Notes under the pieces: model-generated
What the model was told of the DNA's origin: nothing
The model's database searches: none
The model's input: only the letters and a program-made list of their open reading frames with translations
Shown here: positions 37,801-49,800 of the stretch, one piece after another
How the letters are laid out: the number at the start of each line of letters is the position of its first letter
Position numbering within the stretch: the first letter of the stretch is position 1
Program-made: the position numbers and the translations under genes
NCBI RefSeq assembly: GCF_964204645.1
Contig: NC_134028.1
Span: forward strand, 13,195,263-13,259,262
DNA from: Tubulanus polymorphus
Lineage: Eukaryota > Nemertea > Palaeonemertea > Tubulaniformes > Tubulanidae
Length of the DNA: 64,000 nt
Direction: 5' to 3'

Positions 37801-40800
37801 ATGCGTTATTTTCAATCGTAGATTTCAACAATTCTCTAGCTCCAATGGCTGGAATAATTTTATCTGATGAAACACAGAGATATGTGGACAAATGTCAAGT
37901 ATTAGGCCTCGGAGATCCGTATATCTTGCCGAGAGGCATGTTTTCGAAGGTCACCGACAAGGACGTTTCACTTCCCAGCGTAGAATTTTGAGACATTTAC
38001 TTATATCTGGTTAATAAATCCTCAGCGTACACTGCCAAGACTTTAAAAGGATATAAAAGCCCCGAAGCCTACAATAATTTTACATCAGGATGGGTTAGAG
38101 AGATTTAAGTGCACAAAAATACGGATCATAACGGACAGTAGACTTCCCTCAAGCCTGATATTTTGGGACCGTGTTTTAAGTGTGCCCGACTTGTGGAGTG
38201 ATAGCCTATCCGAGTTGGATGTTATGTATTACATTGTGTCACAAAAAAAATCTCAAAAATATCGAGTTGAACGGTCGTGTGAGTTGATGGGTCCGGACTC
38301 GGGCAGAGTCTACTGTATAGGCCCATAAAGCTACTTTACCCTGAAATAAATAAAGAATTCCACTTAACTACGTTAGTTGAGATCAAGTTCCATTTTAAAA
38401 GGGAGGGTAGGAGTTGATTTGGTGGCAGGGTTTATTTTAGAGGAGGGGAGTTAGCTACGTTGCTAGTGTTACCCAGTTGTGTTACCCAGTTATTGAATAG
38501 TTATGGTATGTATAGTGTTTATACGGTATACTGACTTCAGTCTGTTATAAGTGTGAATGATTCAGTGTACTTTATACTTGACTTACCCCTATAAACTGTA
38601 CCTATATAAATATCTGTTGACTGACCACAGAGAGTCCCAGCCACAGTACTTTAATAAATGTACGTGCTTTGTAATATTATACGTCTGGAGTCGTCGTTAG
38701 TTTTATGGGTTTTAGTTCGACCCTGGAGCTTGGATCCGAAAAAGAATTGGGTATTTCGGCCCTGGAGTTTCATCCGTAACACTAGACTGCAGAATGTTAA
38801 AAAAACAGCTGATTGCCTCAACTCTACTACTGGGCCCGGTTGCATAGTCGTGACTTAAGTCCAAAAGTGGTCTTAAATCTTAAGACTGATCTTAGTTGTT
38901 AGATTGGGTATAGAACTTTGGTCTTAGACTGGTATTAAGCCATGACTATGCAACCGGCCCCTGGGTGATCAGGTTAAAAAAAAATCTTAAGAGTATTTAT
39001 AGGTCTACTCATTTTAATTATTTTTTCAGGTAGCTCACTTGTAACGGATTAACGAGACTCCGCTGAGAGCCTGGGTCGCTGTTAAAGATGATGGTTGTAT
39101 TGAATTTGCCCACTGTAATTGCATGGCTGGGCTGAATGAAGTTTGTTCTCATGTGGCCACAGTCTGTTTTGCATTGGAAGCAGCGGTCAAATTGAAAAAT
39201 TCAGTGACATGCACTTCGATGGCATGTTCATGGCTCGAACCCACCACTACGAATATGAACATTCAATATTCAGAAGCACTGAACATTGACTTTTCAAGGC
39301 CGGAACAAAAGGATATTACTGGAACATCGCGACACACGAACAACGATCAACCAACTACTAATACTGTGAAATCGTACCCTATGGTCACTCCAGCAGAAGC
39401 TGATAATTTCTACAAAATGTTTGGCACAGGTTCAAAATGATCAGTGTTATCAGTTTTACCAGGATTTTCGGATGCCTATGTACCAAAAGGAGCACAATTG
39501 AATCTCCAACAACCACTGTCAGAACTTTTCCAGAGTAGCCAGTTCACAGCATCACTTGACAGATTACAGGACTATTCAAAAGAGGTTCTAGATCAACTAG
39601 TCATCACAGATGAACAGGTATAGTAAAATGTTCATATAGGTTTATTTATGCTATAGATTTTTCAAATTGTCATAAGAAAGGTAGCTCTGGTTTTCGAGCA
39701 TATTGGCTAATATAACAAACAGGGTGTCCCATTAATTACTATACATAAAGAACTGCCTGTATCCTTCACATTTCTTAATGAAATGTTTTGATTTTCCACC
39801 AAATGATAGAAGGTAAGGGTACTTTTGGATTATTACCGTGGTTGCTATGGTAATTTGCTTAGTGATTTCATAGCAACTGATTACATTGTTGTAGTGATTT
39901 TTGGTATTTCTGAATTAGAATAAAACACTACTAAACCATGTCTATGTCTCTGGAAGAAAAAACCTACATAGTATGCTGGTGGTATGAGAATAAATCTGTC
40001 TCAAAGTTGTTAAGAAGATTCAAAGTCAAGTTTAACACAAAAACAGCTCCGACCAGAAAAGCAGTGTATGACCTGATAAAGAAATTCGAAGAGAATGGCT
40101 CAGTTAAAGACCAAAGAAAGAAGAATGGGAAACCTAAACACTCCACCTCAGGCGAATCTATTGAGAAAGTAAGAGTTGCAGTGGACGATAACCCCTATAA
40201 ATCTGTTAGAAGAATTTCATCAGAAACAGGAATAAGCAGATCATCAATCCACAGAATTATGGTCAATGAACTGGTTCTCTATCCATACAAAATTCAAATC
40301 AGACAGCGAGTGAGAGATAAGGACAAGGTGTTAAGACGTCAGTTTGCGCGATGGATGTCACAAGAACTGCAGGCATCACCGGAATTGCTTCAGAAGATTT
40401 GGTTTAGTGATGAAGCCCATTTCTATCTCACTGGTCAAGTCAACAGTCAGAACTATAGATATTGGGGTTCTGAGAATCCCCATTTGATTGCTGAGAAGCC
40501 GCTTCACGTCACCAAGTGTACTGTCTGGTGTGCTCTTGGGTCATCAAACATTATTGGGCCATACTTTTTTGAGGAAGAAGGCAGCGTAGTCACTGTGAAT
40601 GGAGCCCGCTATCGTAAGATGTTGACACATTACTTCATTCCAAAACTTCGCAGACATCAAGGAGGGAGTCTCAATCAAGTGTGGTTCCAGCAAGATGGGG
40701 CGACATGTCACACGGCACGCAAAATGATTGATGTTCTACGCAAGCATTTTGGTGACAGAATCATATCGTTGAAGACTACAAACAGCTGGCCCCCATACTC

Positions 40801-43800
40801 ACCTGACCTAAATCCACTGGATTTTTACTTGTGGGGCTATCTGAAGGAAACCGTGTACCGAAACAAACCAGTAACTATCGATGATTTAAAGAGAAACATC
40901 CGCAAAGAGATCCGCGCTATCAACAGCGATGTACTGGGCAACGTACTGAGAAATTTCAATAATAGACTGAATCATGTGATAAAATCAAAAGGCTCTCACA
41001 TTGAGCATATTTTGTAAACTAATGGGATTTTAATAAACTGATTTAATATTACGAAAAGTATTATTGTAGTCCATCTTTCCTGAAGATTTGGCTGATTTAT
41101 CTCAAGCGGTTTGGAAATGACAGACATTTCTTTATGTATAGTAATTAATGGGACACCCTGTATCATATATTTACAGATCCAAAACGTTGAATTGCTGACC
41201 AGGAAACAGAGTGAAAGTCCAGTATGGTTTTCGCACAGAGCTGGAAGGATAACAGCTTCTATCCTGAAATTTGTGTCAAGAACATCAATTGATAAACCTT
41301 CCCTGTCATTGATAAAGCGGATCTGTTATCCAAAGGCGTACTCCTTCTCAACGAAAGCAACAAGGTAAAAAAATATGCAAACTAGGCCTACCAATTGCCG
41401 GTCATAAAATTCTCTCTAAAGATACCCATATTTTTCTAGTTCTAAATGAAATATATTTAATAAATATATAGTAAATTGAATATAATCATTCTCATTCCAA
41501 AACGCAATTAAAATTCTAGAGATACTGTTTAACTGTCTTGTTTTGTTGTTCTTGTAGATGGAATCCTGTACCATGGGTGCTACTTAGTTCCCCAGCCAGT
41601 TTACAATTACAACGAAAATAAAAGAATAGATTGGAGTGCAATTTCATATGATTAATATTTGAATATGAAAACTTTCATTTTACATTTTACTTCTGTTTAA
41701 CAAGTACAAGCATAAATTCTCTTCTGCAACATTAGTCGTTAATAATAAGGAAATTTTAAATTTATTCTGCAGGTACAATCGGATTCGATACATTACATAA
41801 AGCACAAGCTATCCGTACTATCTTATCTAGTGTAGTATAGTGTCCTGAGTTTTGTAAAAACGAGATAGGTATTGTGCTCTCTAAAATTGTGAACCTTTGT
41901 CGGATCATTCCTATTACACGCTCTACGTGAATCCTTACATTAGCTATATTCCTGGTTCTCTCCACCTCCTCCGGATCAAGTTGAGTTTTACCTTTTGTAA
42001 ATCCTGGAATATCTAATGTTGCCCCATGAACTGCAAGGGACTCTTAATGTCAAAACCACGATCGGCCAAAACAATATCACCTCTCAACAGGTTATTTAAA
42101 TACCCACTGTGTTCAGTGACATATTTGTCAGAAGTACGAACTCCCCAGCCCCTTGATATGTAGGAGATGAATCCCTGAGGAATGATACTTATTAAGTATT
42201 TGATCGTGTTATGGTGCTTGTAACTGGAATAAGTTAGGGCTCTTGCCATAAGGTTCGTAGGTCTCTCTGTAAAAATTTCAAAGCAATCAATTATGCTGAT
42301 ACATTTCTGGTATCCAGCAGCCCTAAAGCACATAGGCATTGACTTGGTCTTTTTCAGGCCAGAAAAGCAACAACGGCACTAATCTGTCATTCAAAAGATT
42401 AATCACATCTAAAAATATTCGACAAATTGTTGTCTTGTGAACTCCATATACCTGAGATAGAAACACGTAGCTTAGATCGAATTTTAATCGAAGAAGGGTC
42501 ATGATGAATTGCTCATCTGTGGTCAGAGATTTTTCCTTCAAAAATGGTTTTATGACCGAGAACAAAACATTGAATATTTTGAAATTTGCAATTCCTGTAC
42601 ATGACATTAACCTCTGGTCACTTCCTTTGAAACTTTCCAAATCAAAACAATATCTACTGGCGTGTGCTTTAAGTTTAATGTTCTCGAATCTCAATCTCTT
42701 GACACTCTTTCATCATACGTGCAATTGATTCGATGGACATCTCTGTCTGAATACTTTGTCCTGGCACAGGTAGTTCATTAGTGGTGCCGCATGTTGATGG
42801 TCCAGCAGTTGCTGAAAATTCAAGAAGTGCCTTGGCTGACTCGATTTTTCTGCTGCTTTTATTCGCTTTTTTTTTGCAGACTGTCTCATTAGAAATTTTT
42901 CAAGTTGGGCACTTGTCTTTCTTTTCTGTGGACTTGGTGTGTGGGCAAATACAGATGGAACATAGTCAGGAGAAAGTGGATCATCACTTTTCGAACCTGC
43001 AAAAAAGCATTGAAGCATATTAAGTCATATTAATTTAAAATTTTACACGAAAATTGTCAACCAGCTTTCGTTCATCTCCAGTGATAATTGGTCGTAGGCT
43101 TAACCGTTAAAAAGGAAAGGATAAAATGAGCAATCTCATCTGCAATTTACAGACTGTCAAATGCAGATTTTTTTGTGTACAAGCTATCTACCCTACACTC
43201 TTAAAGTGGGACTATTCTTTCTATAAGGAGTTTTTAGATCCCCATAGTATATAAAATAAGTGCCTGACTGTTTTTAGAACCTCGGCCAGTGTCAGGGAGC
43301 ATTTCAAAGTTTTAGAGCACAACTATTTTCCCAGTTTCTCGTAGTCCATCAGGATACCCACACCCACAAAAATGCGAAATATTTATAATATTTTACATTT
43401 GAATGATTAGGGAATTTGAAATAGGCTTAATATATTTACCTGACGCAAAATGTACACTGCAAACTCTCGAGTATTGAGTTGAAGACCACTCCTTTTTCCC
43501 AGCATCGCCTCGTATTGCGGCAATCCATTTATCTCTCCTATTTTGATCAGCGGGGAATCGACAAAATGACGCTTTTTCTGCCCCATATCTTCTATTAGTG
43601 CACCCTAAGGCGCAACATGTCTCTGGCATTGTAAAATCTTGATGGATGTATAGCGGAATGAATAGGTATTGTATGGATTTTTTAATGTTTTTGTTGTGCG
43701 TCAGTGACGCGTGCCGGGCAATTGTTTGAATTGACCGGCAATATGGCGGCATAAACAATGATGACGTTACGAGCAACCCGACTATTAACGATCGATCGCT

Positions 43801-46800
43801 CACACTATGAGGTCACGCAGATGCGCTATTCTCGCAATATAAATAATCGCAACATTTCAAACAAACAGTTAAGAATAAAGTCCTGAATTCCGTATTAAAA
43901 AAATCCCTCATCAGTTTGAGTCATGAAGTACCGGTACGCAGTAATATTAGTAATATATTGTTTTTATATCGTCACTCGCACGACTTACTATTTTGGAATT
44001 CATTTTGAATGATCCTTTAGACGTAGCCTACACGTACAAATGAGGTCACGTCACACAGGTGCACGGTTATCGCCGAAAGATCAATAATTGTAATAGAAGA
44101 AAATTATACACTTGTTAAACGTCAGTAATCTAACTGTAAAACGAAATAAATGTCCGGTCAGCGGCGCTTTTACGGCCACCGGTACCAACAAACTTTCGAA
44201 TAAACCCTACCCCCACCCCCACCCCCACATTTTCTCATCATTTTTAGGCTTTTCAGAAAAGTGACCTTGGACTTGAAAAATCCGGAATTCCGGATAAATC
44301 TGGAAAACTTTTCACTGGAGAGACAAGAAATAAAATTATTAGTGGGTATATGCTTGTCATTCAAAATATCTATATTGAAGTCTCCCATGAGAATCACTCT
44401 ATCAGGGTTAGATAATTTATCTAAAATGGTAGAAAATTCCTCTAGGAAGTTGTTAATATTCAGACTTAGCGGTCTGTAGAACAAACCAACCAGGAAATTT
44501 CCTTTGGAACATGGGCTATCAATTTCATTCATGTAATACTCCATGGACACAGACTCAAAGACTAAATCAGATCTAATTTGAAAATTCAACTGCTTCTTCA
44601 CATAGAAATCTAAACCACCTCCTCTACTACTTTTTCTACTTTTAAAAAAGGACTTATAACCATCAAGGTAAAACATGCTTTCATTATCATATTCGCTACT
44701 GGTCCAAGTTTCTGTTCATCCGATGAGGTCGATTTTGTTCATGCTTCTTATATTTGCATGGAATAATTTAAGTCCCTTTCGGATAACAGTTGATGAATTA
44801 GTAATAGAATAGTTATTACAGTTGAACTGATTCATGAAACCAATTGAAAGTTTCCATATGTAAAGTAGCCTCCAAATGATAGCTGTATATACCAGTCACA
44901 TAGCATATCAAATAAATACATGTCTATAGTAGAAATTGAGATCAAATACATGATCATTATGGTAGCTCAATCTATCGATGCAAGTTGCTGCTAGCTACAA
45001 ATAAATGCAATATTAATAAATAATTTACAAGACTTTAAACGTAAATTAGATTTTTTGGAAAGGACGATTTAAAACGGTTTGTAGAGTTGAAGTTTCTCTT
45101 TCAGCTGATTTCCCGGTCTAACTGCATAAACATTACCATTTATAGTCCACACATTAGAAAAAAGTTCGCTCTTCATGGCGCGATTTACTCACTGCGAGAT
45201 TTTGGGGGCTAGGTCTTCTTTTATCGTTACTCCTGTGTCTTAAAAAAATGTTTTGTTGAAGTAGATATCATTTCGGATTTCACGGTTGCTGAATCTTATA
45301 ATGATACTATCAGATGTTGTAGATTTTTGCCTGCTCGGAACACGATGTGTTATATCGATATCAGTGCTTTCGATTCCTACGTCTATCTTTTTTTCTCTGA
45401 ATTTATTGTTGATCGTAGTCATGACGGTTTCCTTACAATTTTCGTTTTCTTTCTGCTCTACTCCAAATACTCTCCAGTTGTTTCTTCTAGAGTATTGTTC
45501 GTTTTCGATAGTTTTACGTTTGATATCTAGCGTTTCACGTCTTATTTGTTTTTCAAATTCGCTTTTCTAAACAATTTTATTTCCTCCTTTAATACGTTAT
45601 TTTCAAGTTAAAGATCGTAAAGTCTGGTTTCAGTTTGATGAATCATATTTTCAATTTTTCTATCATGGGCCGCAATTTTCTTATCTATTTTGTCAATCAT
45701 CTCGTTTTTAAATTCCTCCAAAGAATTAGTCGTGACCATTTGAGATTTAATGTTAGAGACGACTTGCAAAATCTTTTGCAGGCTAGCTTCATCAGAGATT
45801 TGAGCTTCGTCGTCGGTAGCTGTTGACGTCCGCGGCCGGATATTTTTAACTCTCAACTGTGTACTTTTATCTTTTTCTATCGGTTGCAGTTTTACTACTA
45901 TTATCACTTTTGTTTCCGTCCATGAGGTTATTAGTATTTCCTTTTTCACGGACAGTTGATAAATCCGGTGATTTTTCAGCAAACTGTTTAATCGTTGTTT
46001 GGCTCATATTCACAACTGACTTTAGATCAGAGCTTATTTCAGCTTATTTTAGTTGAATTCCAGATTTGTGTTCACTCTATTCATACACATGGTTCACTTC
46101 ACAGAAACTTATAGCAGTTTTCTATTCATATTAAAATATCCACACGAGTCATGAAGTACACCAGGCTATGATATACATGAGTTTACTTATGAGTTTACAA
46201 CTCTATCATCGAATTTCAGTCATCTGCATTGAAACAATCTGTATAGCATTTAGCCAAAACCTCATTTCGACACACTTATCTCGCGACTGGTACAGAATTG
46301 GTTCAGAACAGGTTTAGATGACAGCAAACTTTGCAGCTTTTAGCAGAGCTCTATGGATTGCAACTTGCTTTGTCGTCATGCTAGATTTTTCCAGTGGATA
46401 TTAATGTAACGATAAAAGTAAAAAGTTTGAGCAATTTTACTTTAGGACGTGTTTATGAATAAAAAATAGCCCATGGGCCAAGAGGTTTACCACAGCCTTC
46501 TGTGATATGAGATGCTTGATAAATTGATATTTGATGAAGTTCAAATTATATCAGATAACGACATAGGGATACAATTTGTAGGGAGGGTATGAGTAGAGTG
46601 CTGATTAGAGAAATGATCGGAAGGGCGAACCGAAGACACTACCGCTTTACCGACAATTCCGTCAGTAGGATGTAGTTCGATTCCATCGCACATTAGGGAA
46701 CATTGGCCATTTCTAGAGAACTAGAACATAGACTTAGATCATTTGATATTTACAAGCGATCGTCAACGAGGTGGAAAACAAGGGGTATGGGATCGAAGCC

Positions 46801-49800
46801 CTTCAGGTCAACATGTGATCTGCCTAACAGTGAGATTGGATCTAACACAAATAAACATTTAAGGTCAACAGGAGTGCAGTTATCTACAAACAGCAAACAA
46901 AACTTTAAACTGAGTGTACTTAATGCTCAGTCAGTTAGAAATAAGTGCGACCAAATTCTTCTACTGTGGATAGTACATGATATTGGCCTTCTGTGCTTAA
47001 CTGAGACCTGGATCTCAGCATTTGAAAATGATAAGCAATATGTCAATCATTTGAACTCGGCGGATTATCAATTTGTACATTTTCCACATCAAGCTGGATA
47101 TGGTGGAGTTGGCTTTTTACGAAAAGAGTCGCTCACCATACAAAAGAAAGAACTTTGTCTCTCTGGAACAATGTTTGAAGCATATAGCATCAAACTCTCA
47201 TCTGGCGCCAGAGTGCTCAATATTGTGAACACTTATCGACCACCACAATCTCGGATGAACAAATTCTCTGTACCTGGATTTCTCTCTGAGATATCTCCAT
47301 TTCTGCTGGAGCAAATATCAAGTCCAGGTAAACTCGTGTTAGTTGGAGATCTGAACTTTCATTTAGATGTTCCAGATAGCCCAGACACCATTAAGTTCAT
47401 GGATATAATTGATTCATTCGATCTAAAGCAACATGTGACTTTCCCGACACATCCATCTGGTCACAATCTGGATGTTGCCATTACTTCACACAGCAGCCAG
47501 ATCGTACAAAGCCTCAACAATGTGAAATGGTATCCGACCATAACTTGTTTATCTGTGATATTGCATTTCCTAAATCAATCCCTATACATGAAGAGATAAG
47601 GGTCAGGCATTTTAGTGCTATCGATTTAGTGTCTTTTGAGCGGGATAGTTAAAGGATCGATTCTCCAGTGGCGGGGGTTAGTCTGGGTGATCTGTGTCAA
47701 TATTCTGATACCGTTCTTACAGACTAATCAGATTCTAATGCCCTGCGTAAAAGAAAGACTATTCGTGCAAAATCACATTATCCATGGTTCACTGATGAAC
47801 TGCATAAAGCTAATGCAGAAAAGAGGTCTGCTGAACGAAACTTGAAGAAATCCAGACTTACTGTTCACTTAGGGATGAAATAAAAAAGGATTTGTTTCCC
47901 GTCCCACTTGTAAGATTTTTATGGGTAGGTATGTAGGATGGGAATTTTTTTTTTTCTATTAATTTTTTCTGGGGGTTCGGCACATCAAAGTGGTACGTCC
48001 AGAGTCCAAAAGCATGTACAGTAGACTGTCAGTACCATCATATTGTTATTGGTTGCAATCACAATATTATTGATACGATATCATTTGGCAAAAGAAATTG
48101 AAATAACAAGTGCGATTGAAATTCTCTATCAAACAACAAACTTTATTAAATTAATCGTTATTTACTGTTCCTTTGGGAACAAGGTTGATGCCTCTTTTTC
48201 TTTGTTGCCGGTTTGTATTATTAGGTTATTCATGCTTATAATATCCTCTAAATTCATAAAAACATCGCCTAACTCCTGTCAAACGTCTATTGACAGCCAC
48301 CATTGTAAATCCGACTGATTACAGCCGAGAACCGATGCGGCAAAAAAGGGAGGCAAAAAAGGAATTCTACTTCAATTTGTTTTTTTTTTCATTATGACCA
48401 AATGAATAACTCATGAACTGATACTTAAATAAATTATCTTGCATCGGGTTATTGCAAAAAGATTCCACACTGCAAGCATCATTAGATATTTTTACAGCAG
48501 TGTGTGCCGTTGTATCGTAAGGCGCGTGAAACAAGCAGTGTGTAGGTTGTTGCCGCGGTGACAGCCAGCTGATCAATGTATTGTACTGCATTGCATGCTT
48601 GTAGGAAGCGCAGCCACATGTATATGTCAGTTCACAATGGCGGCGTGTATAAACAAAATGCTTAGCGCGTCAACTAGCAGAACTTTCTACCATGTTTTTA
48701 AATTGACAAAGTCACGTATTATGATAACCTCGATATGAACAGCATACAAGTTACATGGATGCCCATGGACTTCATGATCTGCTACAGTCCGCTTATAAAC
48801 ATGGACACAGCACTGAGACTGCCATATTAGAAGTGCAGAGTGATCTTCGGAGTACGGTTGACTCGCATGGCGCAGCTTTACTTGTTCTACTTGACCTGAG
48901 TGCCGTGTTCGATACCGTTGATCGTGAAATTCTCCTGAGTCGCATGGAGTATTATCTCGGAATTACCGGAACTGCTCTGGATTGGTTTCGTTCTTATCTA
49001 TCTGATCATTCTCGGAGTCTAAAACCCTTAAGTGCGGTGTGCCCAAGGCTTAGTGCTGGGGCCACTGTTATTTCTAATTTACATCTTACCGATTGCCCAC
49101 ATCTTCCAAAATAGTGCCGTTAACAGACATGGTTTCGCAAACGACAAGCAGACATACATAGCTCTCAGAAACCAGTCTCCGAATCCAGTTAAGCGAACTT
49201 GATATTGTACTGTCTGAAATCCATACCTGACTCCGAATCAACAGGCTAATGTGCAACCCAGACAAGTTCGAGGCACTCATTGTAGGCACCAAAATCAGCT
49301 TACAAAGCTCCAACCAATGAAGTGGCGGATACTTTAATTCCGATATCCAAGACGGCTATACGTAACCTCGGTGTCCTTTTCGATTTGTGCCTCTCAATGG
49401 ATGCTCATGTTAACAGTGCTGTGCGATCCGCATCATTTTCCCTAAGAACTATTGAAACAGTGCATCGCTTATTAAACCACAGAACTGCCAAATTACTTGT
49501 TCAGGGGTTAGTTCTATCACATCTGGACTACTGTAAAAGCTCACTCATCGGTATCAGTGAAAAGTCACTCACCAAGTTACAACTGGTCCAGAATCATGGT
49601 TTCATGGACAAAGAAGCGTGATCACATCAGCCCTGTTTTCCAGTCATTGCACTGGCTACCGGTTAGAGAACGAATCATGCAGAAAGTGCTGACACTGGTT
49701 TTCAAATGCCTACATGATTGAGGACCCGTATATCTAGCCGATTTGTTACAGCCTAATCACCTACTTGTTACCTACGCTCAGAATCGCAGAACTTACTAAC

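Larger units (their letters stand above)
37740..41364 (+). pseudogene. SWIM zinc-finger / YqaJ-like nuclease protein of the ISL2EU element
   Basis: Exon 1 (37740 to about 38107) holds [13 protein letters not shown], an in-frame TGA, then [11 protein letters not shown] and [13 protein letters not shown], the N-terminus of these proteins. Exon 2 (39030-39617) has a TTTTTTCAG acceptor, a stop, [10 protein letters not shown] and the SWIM finger [14 protein letters not shown], another TGA, then [10 protein letters not shown]. Exon 3 (41177-41364) has [19 protein letters not shown], the start of a YqaJ/lambda-exonuclease-like fold. The nuclease active-site part is not seen. In these transposons the protein is an accessory of uncertain role. 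Confidence 0.75.
37714..43779. mobile_element. ISL2EU-type DNA transposon, decayed, interrupted by a mariner-like element
   Basis: Two convergent genes: a SWIM/YqaJ protein on plus (37740-41364) and a THAP-HTH-DDE transposase on minus (43629-41770). ISL2EU (IS4EU) elements are known to encode exactly this pair. Imperfect inverted ends start GGGTTGC (37714 and, inverted, 43779). A 19-bp perfect inverted match, CCGCCATATTGCCGGTCAA, lies just inside both ends (37757-37775, 43731-43749). Both genes are broken. It lies in a SEC31 intron. A target-site duplication was not resolved. Confidence 0.75.
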
